Virus record (IMG/VR): IMGVR_UViG_3300047476_000319
Span: 1-33,029 of that record
DNA from: a virus
DNA: 33,029 bases
Direction: 5' to 3' (one strand)
Shown here: one piece after another, positions 26,398 through 33,029 of the stretch
Layout: every line of letters starts with the position of its first letter
How positions within the stretch are numbered: the stretch's first letter is position 1
Made by a program: the position numbers and the translations under genes
Notes under the pieces: model-generated
The model's database searches: none
The model's input: the letters and a program-made list of their open reading frames with translations, nothing else
What the model was told of the DNA's origin: nothing

Positions 26398-27097
26398 ACA
26401 ACAAATGGGTCTGGTCAAACGTGTTGGCCAGTACCTAGATTATGTTGTGGGATGGTTGGATGATAGTGTTAAAGATATCGTTCCAATCAAACACCTTAAC
26501 GCAACAATCATCGATGATGAAAAAATAGCTATGGCGTGGAAATTTGCCGGAAACTATTCTGGATACATCAGTGTAAGATCAAAGACACTAGCCAATGACC
26601 AATTAGATATCGTCAGTAGCACTGAAGCAGATGGTACAAAAGTTAAATACTATCTAACTGAAGAAGATATAGCAAGCGCCGCGGTCTTTATGAAGATTGT
26701 GTTGCGAAAGATGCTAGATGAAGTTTACGACCGAAGACTTGAACATATAAACGCTGAAGTATCTAGGCTAGAAACTGCGTCTTGGGCTACTCAGTTATCA
26801 GAAGCATGGTCGTATAAAATAGATCATACTGCTAGTGTACCATTGTTGTCATCATTAGCAGAAGCTAGGGGTATATCCAAAGATGATATGGCTGACAAAA
26901 TAACTAAAGCACACGAAGCATATGAAGCGAACATTGCTAAATTATTAGCTAAGAAACAATTAGTCGAAGCTGAAATAAAACAATGTAGTACAGTCAAAGA
27001 ATTAAATGTAGTAATACATAGACGCTTTGGGTACAACATGCCAGCAAAACAACAAGCAGATATGAATTGGGTAGAAAGTTCTGTATACGACCTATAA
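26369..27097 (+). CDS. Putative tail-fibre assembly-like protein (242 aa)
   Basis: Two starts are possible. ATG 26369 gives a 28-29 nt overlap with the previous gene and has a weak AAGG upstream. ATG 26405 gives MGLVKRVGQYLDYVVGW, lies 7 nt after the previous stop, and has no clear ribosome-binding site. The N-terminal half is mixed alpha/beta. The C-terminal half, from about residue 130, reads RLETASWATQLSEAWSYKID, then TASVPLLSSLAEARGISKDD, then a helix. That order of a W..Q..EA...Y helix and a TP.L..LA..RG turn resembles the C-terminal region of DUF4376-type phage tail-fibre assembly proteins. The similarity is by eye. A chaperone or adaptor for the many upstream fibres would fit the context. 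Confidence 0.6.
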   Translation: MFLVFKTVNEQQMGLVKRVGQYLDYVVGWLDDSVKDIVPIKHLNATIIDDEKIAMAWKFAGNYSGYISVRSKTLANDQLDIVSSTEADGTKVKYYLTEEDIASAAVFMKIVLRKMLDEVYDRRLEHINAEVSRLETASWATQLSEAWSYKIDHTASVPLLSSLAEARGISKDDMADKITKAHEAYEANIAKLLAKKQLVEAEIKQCSTVKELNVVIHRRFGYNMPAKQQADMNWVESSVYDL

Positions 27098-27116
27098 GTA
27101 GGCGATATATAGATGC

Positions 27117-28730
27117 ATGTTCTCAATTCCTATAAATCCAAAACTAGATCCAAAACAATTTCAAGAATTTTATGATTTCTTAAAGGATCATAAAGAATTT
27201 ATATACGACTTGTACTTTACTAGTCGTATGCCACCCTTCATTCAAGATGCTATGGGTGATGTTTTTGATATCAATAATACTGCCCCTATCGAGGCAGCAC
27301 TACACATTCAACACACATTGGGTATTCCAGTATCTGCTACGTTCAATAATACATTAGTTCGACCCAGTCAAGAAAACTTAGACTTGTTTATTTCTAATTT
27401 TAGAATGCTCTACGCGGCTGGTGTACGTTCTGCTACAATACCGCACACTCATTGGGTAATGACTGGTCAGCTTCAAAAAGAATTCCCTGAATTGTTTATT
27501 AAGAATACTATTCTTTGGGACACCAACAAAGCTAATGAAGTTGCTAAACTAGCAGAAGCCGGATTTAAGTACGTAAACTTAGACCGTGACTTGATGCGTG
27601 ACCGTGATGAATTGATTAAGATACGCAAAGTTGCTGACAAGTATGGCATCAAAATTAGCTTATTAGCAAACGAAGGGTGTGCTGGCGGATGCCCGGTCAT
27701 GAAAGAGCATTTTCAATTTAACAATACTCGCGGCCAAGATGGTGCTCAGTACTTTAATGATACTATTAGCCGTGTGAGTTGTCCTAAGTGGGATTATGAA
27801 GATCCTAGTAGTATGTTGAAGACTGCCAACTTCCCACCTTGGAAAGAAGATTGGGACGAGTTACTACAATATGCTGACGTAATCAAGATGCATGGTCGTG
27901 AATCTATCGATAGATTATACGAGACAATGAATATCATTAAACGCTACAAAAACAACGAAGAATACTTGTTTGATACGTTTGAAGAATACATCCAAGATAC
28001 TAATCTAGCCGGCAAACCAATCAATGCTTGGCGAGACAAGATAAAGAATTGTAAGTTTGATTGCTGGGATTGCGACTATTGCGATAAGATATATCAAGCA
28101 AAGTCAAAAGAAGTAGCGCATCCAAAAATAATTACAGTAACAGAAGAATTAGTAAACTCAGCTAATATTGACCTAGATATTAAAGTAGAAGGATTAACGA
28201 GCCCTAGAGTTCAGAAATTATTGTACGCACTCGCAAAACGCAGTAGCAACTATCTAGAAGTAGGCAGTGCAATGGGGGCTACAGCAACTGCGGTTGCCCA
28301 AGCGGGAATAAACATGCACTGTGTTGACAGTTGGACAACTGACATTCAACCCATGAGTGAAGAATTTGAATTACCCGATAATACTAAAAAGGTCTTTCTG
28401 GATAATTTAAAAGGATACAATGTCAACGTTCACGACACTGATTTGTTTAATGTAGACAAGTCGAAAATTAAAGATATTGATTTGTTTTTCTACGATGGTC
28501 CTCATGACATAGAGACTACAATGAAAGCAGTCAAATACTATAGTGAGTGTTTTGCGGATACTGCCATATTGATATTTGATGATGCTAATTGGATGGGCGT
28601 AGTTCAAGGAGCAGAGATGGGTATAGGATTAGCTAAACTGAAGAAACTATATTCTAAGATGATGCTCAACAGCCCTGAGAATAAGACACAATGGTGGAAC
28701 GGCCTGTATATTGTAGTGGTACAAAAATGA
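27117..28730 (+). CDS. U32-like Fe-S barrel protein fused to a class I methyltransferase (537 aa)
   Basis: Two domains are visible. Residues 1-330 alternate strands and helices like the TIM-type barrel of the U32 family (IPVSATFN, VRSATIPH, YVNLDRDLMRD). They include the family-like NEGCAGGCP (C188, C192), SCPKW (C222) and VIKMHGR near 255-261, comparable to the KIEGR motif of U32 proteins, and end in a Cys cluster C312, C316, C319, C322. U32 enzymes bind a 4Fe-4S cluster and hydroxylate RNA bases or quinone rings. Residues about 335-537 form a Rossmann methyltransferase: YLEVGSAMGATATAV (SAM loop, 379-393), CVDSW (402-406), DLFFYDGPHD (455-464), LIFDDANW (485-492). The stop overlaps the next start (ATGA). 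Substrate unknown; hydroxylation followed by methylation is an inference. The strain of evidence is motif-level only. Confidence 0.75.
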   Translation: MFSIPINPKLDPKQFQEFYDFLKDHKEFIYDLYFTSRMPPFIQDAMGDVFDINNTAPIEAALHIQHTLGIPVSATFNNTLVRPSQENLDLFISNFRMLYAAGVRSATIPHTHWVMTGQLQKEFPELFIKNTILWDTNKANEVAKLAEAGFKYVNLDRDLMRDRDELIKIRKVADKYGIKISLLANEGCAGGCPVMKEHFQFNNTRGQDGAQYFNDTISRVSCPKWDYEDPSSMLKTANFPPWKEDWDELLQYADVIKMHGRESIDRLYETMNIIKRYKNNEEYLFDTFEEYIQDTNLAGKPINAWRDKIKNCKFDCWDCDYCDKIYQAKSKEVAHPKIITVTEELVNSANIDLDIKVEGLTSPRVQKLLYALAKRSSNYLEVGSAMGATATAVAQAGINMHCVDSWTTDIQPMSEEFELPDNTKKVFLDNLKGYNVNVHDTDLFNVDKSKIKDIDLFFYDGPHDIETTMKAVKYYSECFADTAILIFDDANWMGVVQGAEMGIGLAKLKKLYSKMMLNSPENKTQWWNGLYIVVVQK

Positions 28731-29338
28731 CAAAGCGATTTCCTGTATTAAGTGCCGATATATTTTATAGAAACGTCGGCACACCAGAACAACGACAAGA
28801 TTTAATTGACCAGGCATTAGCTGAACAAGCAAGAAATTCCCAGACAGTCGCATGGACTAATCGAGGGTGCTGGAGAAGTTATTTTCAGTACAATAACATT
28901 GAATGGCTGAAGAAGGAACTCAATGAAATGGTCGCGGAAGCCGGCAATTACTATCAAGAAATAGATCCTATCTATAAGAGAAAAACAAAAAGTTTTGTAG
29001 GTAGTGAATTAAAATATTGGACTAACATCAACAAGCCTGGCGGTCGCAATGCCATGCACGAACACAAATTATGGCATTACGTTGCTTGCTATTATTTACA
29101 AGCAGAAGACACAGGGGACATTGTGTACTTCAACCCTATTAATTTAACTGAAGGATGTAATCCATATGCCCCCTTCGTAAGTCCAATGTCGTTCTCGCCT
29201 AAAGATGGGGATTTATTGATGTGGCCCGCGTGGCTTCCCCATGAAGTAGAAATGAATATGTCTGATAAATCTAGAATAAACATTGCCTTCAACATCAGAT
29301 TTCAAGCACCAGTGAGTTTAGAAGATGCGGAAGATTGA
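28727..29338 (+). CDS. 2OG-Fe(II) oxygenase-like protein (203 aa)
   Basis: The start at 28727 (ATGA overlap with the methyltransferase fusion) is preferred to the upstream in-frame ATG at 28691, because MTKRFPVLSADIFYRN is the natural start of this family. The C-terminal half has a double-stranded beta-helix layout: NAMHEHKLWHYVACYYLQ with candidate iron ligands H111/H113, GDIVYFNP, GDLLMWPAWLPHEVEMN with H172, and SRINIAFNIRF with R183 as the likely 2-oxoglutarate anchor. This resembles the TIGR02466-type putative 2OG-Fe(II) oxygenases that are frequent in marine T4-like phages. Such enzymes couple 2-oxoglutarate decarboxylation to hydroxylation. The substrate is unknown. It overlaps the next gene by 14 nt. 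Confidence 0.8.
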   Translation: MTKRFPVLSADIFYRNVGTPEQRQDLIDQALAEQARNSQTVAWTNRGCWRSYFQYNNIEWLKKELNEMVAEAGNYYQEIDPIYKRKTKSFVGSELKYWTNINKPGGRNAMHEHKLWHYVACYYLQAEDTGDIVYFNPINLTEGCNPYAPFVSPMSFSPKDGDLLMWPAWLPHEVEMNMSDKSRINIAFNIRFQAPVSLEDAED

Positions 29339-30083
29339 ATTTTATAGTGATGTGTACGGGTTAGTAGACACTGTACCTATATTGAAGCCAGTAGATTGCT
29401 TACCTAAATGGGTATCTACAGTACGAGCAGACTACAAACAAAGTAACAAAGAGAAACCACATTTGTATAGATGCCCAGGTATATTCGATTTGTTTAACTA
29501 TGGTTATATAGTATCAGCATGGCATGACATAACATTGAATACTGACGGTGAACAATATGGTTGGGAAATACCTAGCAAAGAGCTATTGAACTATAAATTG
29601 AACGGTGATTTGGCTTCAGCGCATAGTCACAAAGACGTTGCTAAGTATTTACCTAGACCTAAATGGACACACCCCAGTGTATTGAAACTAAACACGCCGT
29701 GGCATGTTATAGCGCCTAAAGGAGTTAAATTGTTAATAACTAGTCTACCATACCCTGACTCATATGAGTTTGAAGCATTGACTGGGATTTTAGATCCAAG
29801 TATCAGTACAGAAATCAATATTCAATTGAATTGGAATACGCCAATTGGCACAGGCAGAATCACAGCAGGCACACCGCTAGCACACATTATTCCATTGAGT
29901 GAAGAAACGTTTGAATTAGTAGTTAGAGATAAAAACGCTAACGATGAAATATGGTCTAAAAAACGTAATTTTGTCAATAGCATGAGTTACATATTAAATC
30001 GTTCTAGGATCAAGAAAATGTATGACAATCATTTTCATAAAGAAGAACCTAAGAAATGCCCCTTTCACTTTTGGAGAAAATAA
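29325..30083 (+). CDS. Hypothetical protein, DUF6065-like (252 aa)
   Basis: The protein carries a YRCPGIFDLFNYGYIVSAWH block (residues 48-67), followed by an extended beta-rich region (GVKLLITSLPYPDS, EINIQLNW, GRITAGTPLAHIIPLSEE) and a basic helical C-terminus with KKCPFHFW at the end. The CPG..D.....GYIV..W.D pattern and the beta-barrel middle recall DUF6065 proteins found in phages and bacteria. I am moderately sure of the resemblance and know of no assigned function. It overlaps the oxygenase gene by 14 nt and abuts the membrane protein gene with no gap, so it belongs to the same translational unit. The His-rich NHFHKEE plus the terminal Cys could bind metal. Confidence 0.65.
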   Translation: MRKIEFYSDVYGLVDTVPILKPVDCLPKWVSTVRADYKQSNKEKPHLYRCPGIFDLFNYGYIVSAWHDITLNTDGEQYGWEIPSKELLNYKLNGDLASAHSHKDVAKYLPRPKWTHPSVLKLNTPWHVIAPKGVKLLITSLPYPDSYEFEALTGILDPSISTEINIQLNWNTPIGTGRITAGTPLAHIIPLSEETFELVVRDKNANDEIWSKKRNFVNSMSYILNRSRIKKMYDNHFHKEEPKKCPFHFWRK

Positions 30084-31139
30084 ATGAGTTTAGAGTTATT
30101 AAAGGGATTAGAATATCTTTGGTTGATATTCTTTATTATGATTGTTTCTGGTATAGCAAAAGAACAGAATCTTTTCATGCCGGTTTATTCCTACATTAAA
30201 TCAGCATTTAAAAGCAATCGTGTAGTATTGTTTTTAATTAGTGCTGTCAGTGGTGTACTTCCCATTGAGGGTCGAGTTACTGTATCAGCAGGAGTATTAG
30301 ATACAATTACCAAAAAAGATTGTTCATGTGGTCATGACCATGGTCGTCAGCGAATGGGTATAGTAGATTATCTAGCAACGCATCATTACTATATGTGGTC
30401 TCCGTTAGAGAAAACGGTTATATTGCCAATGGCTATGTTTGGCATAGGGTATACCGCTTGGCTCGGTATAGTTTGGCCTATATTAGCGGTTAGTTTGTTG
30501 TTTATTTTCTATTACATATTCACTCAAGTCAAAGAAGATGATATAGAAATTGACTTTGTTCCATTCAAAATAAGCTCCGTAATACGTAATGTTCTACCTT
30601 TCTTTGTCGCAATAGCTGCCTATATCTATGTGGGCGGAAACACAAATGTTTTCCCTATATTTGGATGTTTAGCATTATGGTACATGTTCTTGACACAGAC
30701 ATGGGATATTAAGAAATTACTAAGCTATATCAATTGGGAAGTCATACTAACTGTTGCGGCTGTGATAGTTTTAGGTAACTATTTAAAGTCGCATAGCGCA
30801 TATTTTACTGATATGATTAAATCTGCTGGAGTAGACCCTGCGACATTTTATGGTATGACTATCATATCATTGTTTGGATTTGCCGCTAGCTTTTTGATGG
30901 GTTCTAGTGGTAAATTTGTTGCTCTTGCTGTGCTAATGTCAACGGTCTTTGGTCATCAATACTTTTTATGGTTTTTTGCGGTAGACTTTGTGGGGTATTT
31001 AATAAGCCCTACACACAAGTGTGTTATGGTCGGAAATAGATATTTCGGCACTTCTATCAAGCAATACTTCACGGTTTTAGGTATTTGGGGACTGTTATTA
31101 CTAGGATCTGCTGGAACGTTCACATTCATAGGGGCATAA
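30084..31139 (+). CDS. DUF401-like multi-pass membrane transporter (351 aa)
   Basis: Roughly nine or ten hydrophobic segments are visible, for example residues 8-25, 47-63, 111-149 (two), 168-185, 190-206, 218-233, 253-305 (two or three) and 328-350. SGVLPIEGRVTVSAGVLD (56-73) and LISPTHKCVMVGNRYFG (306-322) resemble the paired re-entrant or helix-break motifs of DUF401 proteins, which belong to the citrate/ion transporter superfamily. A loop after segment 2 contains C80, C82, H84 and H86 (DCSCGHDHGRQR), a potential metal site. The gene starts at the base after the previous stop with a GGAGA ribosome-binding site. A full-length inner-membrane transporter is unusual inside a phage fibre locus. 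It could move an anion, metal or small organic substrate during infection; none can be named. Confidence 0.75.
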   Translation: MSLELLKGLEYLWLIFFIMIVSGIAKEQNLFMPVYSYIKSAFKSNRVVLFLISAVSGVLPIEGRVTVSAGVLDTITKKDCSCGHDHGRQRMGIVDYLATHHYYMWSPLEKTVILPMAMFGIGYTAWLGIVWPILAVSLLFIFYYIFTQVKEDDIEIDFVPFKISSVIRNVLPFFVAIAAYIYVGGNTNVFPIFGCLALWYMFLTQTWDIKKLLSYINWEVILTVAAVIVLGNYLKSHSAYFTDMIKSAGVDPATFYGMTIISLFGFAASFLMGSSGKFVALAVLMSTVFGHQYFLWFFAVDFVGYLISPTHKCVMVGNRYFGTSIKQYFTVLGIWGLLLLGSAGTFTFIGA

Positions 31140-31142
31140 ATA
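31135..31142 (+). promoter_or_regulatory. Candidate upstream late promoter
   Basis: CATAAATA followed by C overlaps the stop codon of the transporter gene, 42 nt upstream of a second such element. It may be a tandem late promoter for the fibre at 31203 or a chance match created by the stop codon. Confidence 0.4.
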
Positions 31143-31150
31143 CACTATTA

Positions 31151-31170
31151 GGCACCACAGTGTGGGTGCC
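31151..31170 (+). other. Stem-loop between tandem late-promoter-like elements
   Basis: ggcaccac and gtgggtgcc can pair as an 8-bp stem with one bulged G and a 3-nt loop. Six A's follow instead of T's, so it is not a standard terminator on the plus strand. It could be a 5' hairpin of a transcript begun at 31135 or a weak barrier. Confidence 0.4.
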
Positions 31171-31176
31171 AAAAAA

Positions 31177-31184
31177 GATAAATA
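31177..31184 (+). promoter_or_regulatory. T4-type late promoter
   Basis: GATAAATA followed by C, ending exactly 18 nt before the ATG at 31203, with a taggaag ribosome-binding site in the spacer. Sequence and spacing match the element before the 692-aa fibre. Confidence 0.72.
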
Positions 31185-31202
31185 CTTGTAATAGGAAGAA
31201 TT

Positions 31203-33029
31203 ATGTCTTTAATTTTAAAACAAGAAGCCGCAAACACAGTACCGACACCCGCTGCCGGGAAAGGTACGATATTTTTAGACGACAACGATCAGATTGCTGT
31301 CAAAACATCAGGAGGGAACACTAGTGTTTTCCCCGCCGTTACAACCAGCAACACACAAGTATTTTATAACGATCAGGGCAGTTTAGCCGGATCCAACGCA
31401 TTTGTCTTTAATGATACGTCCAACACCGTAACGGTAGCAAATCTCACCGTTACTGACACACTAATAGCAGGTGATATCGCAGTTTCATCTATTGCTAACG
31501 GTACAAGTAATGTTGATATTGTAGGCGTTAGTGGAAACGTAACAATAAGTGTAGCAGGTAATGCTAATATTCTCACAGCGACTGGTACCGGGGTCAACGT
31601 TGCGGGTACGTTGAATTCTACTGGCAACGCAAACGTAGGAAATATTGGTGCTACAGGTGGTGTGTTTACTACTGTAGCTGGATCACTAACCACAGCATCA
31701 CAGCCAAATGTCACTAGCGTTGGTACACTTACATCATTGGGGGTCAATGGTACAATTACCGGGGTAAATATAACAGCTAATACAGGAGTATTCACTGGTA
31801 ATGGATCAGGTTTAACTAATATTGCCGGAGCAAACGTCACCGGTGCTGTTAGTTATGCGACTACTGCGAACGCAGTAGCCGGCGCTAATGTGTCAGGAGC
31901 AGTAGCATACGCAACAACTGCCAACTCAGTCGCCGGAGCAAACGTAAGCGGAGCAGTATCATACGCTACCACTGCCAACAGTGTAGCTGGAGCTAACGTA
32001 TCAGGAGCTGTTGGCTTAGCTACATACGCATCAACAGCGAATGCTATAGCAGGTGCTAACGTATCAGGCGAAGTAGGTTTTGCGGCAGTAGCTAATTCAG
32101 TAGCCGGAGCAAATGTATCCGGTCAAGTAAACTATGCGGCAACAGCGAATGCTGTAGCAGGTGCTAACGTATCGGGTCAAGTAGGAAACAGTCTAGTAGC
32201 AGGAACTGTATATACGGCAGCACAACCAAATATCACATCCGTTGGAACTTTAACTTCGGTTGATGTGACCGGTAATACTGTCTCTGGAAATGTATACGCT
32301 AACTCAGGGACAATTGGCGCTAGCTTATTAACTGGTACACTAACAACTGCCTCACAACCTAACATAACAAGTACTGGAACTCTAACCTCATTGTCAGTAA
32401 CAGGTACCGCTTCTGCTGGAAATTTAATCACAGGTGGAACTCTGTCAGTAACTGGTAACGCCAACGTTGGCAACATGGGTGCGGCAGCCGGGGTATTCAC
32501 CGCTAACGTTTCAGCAAACAATCTATCAACTACAAACAAAGTAACTGCTGGTAATGGACTACAAGTTACTACGGGTGCTCTTACTATCTTGTCAGGTAAC
32601 CTAGATATCACCGGTAATTTAAATGTAACTGGTAACGTAAACTATAGTAATGTAACTGACTTGGTTGTAGGGGATCCATTGATTTATATCGGTGAAGATA
32701 ACTCCGGCGACACGGTCGATTTAGGTATAGTTGCTAGCTATAATAACGGGTCATACGTACATACCGGTCTTGCTAGAAATGCTGCAACTGATTACTGGAC
32801 ATTCTTTGATGGTGTAGCGGCGGAACCAACAACAGTAATCGACTGGGCTAACGCAACATATCCTACTGTAAAAATGGGAGCATTGCTGTCTACTTCTACA
32901 GTAACTGGTACACGACTAATATCTAATATAGCAACCGGTACAGCACCATTAGTAGTATCATCTACTACACAAGTTGCTAACTTAAATGCGGCGACCGCAG
33001 GTCTAGCAACATACGCAACAACTGCGAAC
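31203..33029 (+). CDS. Repeat tail fibre protein (3' partial, 609 codons in window)
   Basis: An open frame runs from ATG 31203 to the right edge without a stop. The N-terminus SLILKQEAANTVPTPAAGKG, then TIFLDDNDQIAVKTSGG, is a fibre start I associate with marine T4-like phages and differs from the KPLN anchor. Then come an NTQVFYNDQGSLAG module (about 60), three AQPNITS-type repeats, a run of GANVSG/ATTANSVA units (about 210-330), and a VVGDPLIYIGEDNSGDT ... HTGLARNAATDYW ... EPTTVIDWANAT module (about 483-560) shared with the two S74 fibres. By analogy an S74 or similar C-terminus may lie past the window. The ribosome-binding site is taggaag. The late promoter at 31177 serves it. Confidence 0.88.
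   Translation, partial: MSLILKQEAANTVPTPAAGKGTIFLDDNDQIAVKTSGGNTSVFPAVTTSNTQVFYNDQGSLAGSNAFVFNDTSNTVTVANLTVTDTLIAGDIAVSSIANGTSNVDIVGVSGNVTISVAGNANILTATGTGVNVAGTLNSTGNANVGNIGATGGVFTTVAGSLTTASQPNVTSVGTLTSLGVNGTITGVNITANTGVFTGNGSGLTNIAGANVTGAVSYATTANAVAGANVSGAVAYATTANSVAGANVSGAVSYATTANSVAGANVSGAVGLATYASTANAIAGANVSGEVGFAAVANSVAGANVSGQVNYAATANAVAGANVSGQVGNSLVAGTVYTAAQPNITSVGTLTSVDVTGNTVSGNVYANSGTIGASLLTGTLTTASQPNITSTGTLTSLSVTGTASAGNLITGGTLSVTGNANVGNMGAAAGVFTANVSANNLSTTNKVTAGNGLQVTTGALTILSGNLDITGNLNVTGNVNYSNVTDLVVGDPLIYIGEDNSGDTVDLGIVASYNNGSYVHTGLARNAATDYWTFFDGVAAEPTTVIDWANATYPTVKMGALLSTSTVTGTRLISNIATGTAPLVVSSTTQVANLNAATAGLATYATTAN
31830..32170 (+). repeat. GANVSG / ATTANSVA coding repeats
   Basis: About seven tandem units with core AVAGANVSGAVSYATTAN lie in the partial fibre gene. 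The first unit is nearly identical at DNA level to one in the 905-aa fibre gene (31831 onward versus 21051 onward). Confidence 0.8.

Noticed and set aside
28691-28726. Upstream in-frame ATG for the oxygenase-like gene
   Set aside because: It would add 12 residues overlapping the conserved end of the methyltransferase; the ATGA junction start at 28727 gives a natural N-terminus.
31151-31170. Hairpin after the transporter gene as a rho-independent terminator
   Set aside because: It is followed by A's rather than T's on the plus strand, and on the minus strand the T-run lies on the wrong side.
31085-31324. 79-aa plus-strand frame spanning the end of the transporter gene and the start of the last fibre
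   Set aside because: Crosses the promoter region out of frame with both genes and shows no domain or ribosome-binding site.
31373-32611. Minus-strand open frames of 155 and 144 aa near the right edge
   Set aside because: Antisense of the GANVSG/AQPNITS repeats in the partial fibre gene that runs through the whole region on the plus strand.

Overview
The window is part of the late structural region of a T4-like marine myovirus, probably an uncultured or metagenome-derived genome. The evidence is the head-gene order gp67-like, gp21, gp22, gp23 at the left edge, followed by about 29 kb dominated by giant Asn/Thr/Gly/Ala/Val-rich repeat fibre proteins of the kind seen in marine T4-like phages, with motifs such as AQPNITSVGTL and VVGDPLIYL. 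The sequence is moderately AT-rich. The host cannot be fixed from the sequence; a marine bacterium is an inference from these protein families. No tRNA, integrase, insertion sequence or CRISPR array was seen.

Layout. Positions 2-3751: procapsid module (acidic core protein cut by the window edge, protease, scaffold, major capsid protein), closed by two UUCG hairpins, the second with a U-tract. Positions 3839-4204: an HNH-family reading frame on the minus strand whose catalytic histidines look replaced. Positions 4301-25607: fibre locus. It holds five large complete repeat proteins (1082, 692, 1545, 1209 and 905 aa), two of them ending in an S74-type intramolecular chaperone, plus two separate sets of three tandem paralogues. 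Three genes of about 150 aa follow the first S74 fibre, and three of about 356-377 aa follow the second. Positions 25633-27097: two helical proteins, the second with a C-terminal half resembling phage fibre-assembly proteins. Positions 27117-31139: four touching or overlapping genes that are not obviously structural: a U32-like Fe-S barrel fused to a class I methyltransferase, a 2OG-Fe(II) oxygenase-like protein, a DUF6065-like protein, and a DUF401-like multi-pass membrane transporter. Positions 31203-33029: the start of a sixth repeat fibre, running off the right edge.

Regulation. Four large fibre genes (4301, 7584, 19616, 31203) are preceded by a T4-late-promoter-like octamer, GATAAATA or CATAAATA. 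In three of them it lies exactly 18 nt before the ATG. Genes inside each block mostly share stop/start bases (TAATG or ATGA), so they look co-transcribed and translationally coupled.

How it fits together. The left end builds and matures the head. The middle supplies alternative fibre shafts and tip proteins assembled from a shared pool of exchangeable modules. The 27-31 kb cassette is the most unusual part: enzymes and a transporter embedded between fibre genes, which may modify an RNA, a virion protein, a glycan or a small molecule during late infection. All functional assignments come from reading motifs by eye; no database search was run.
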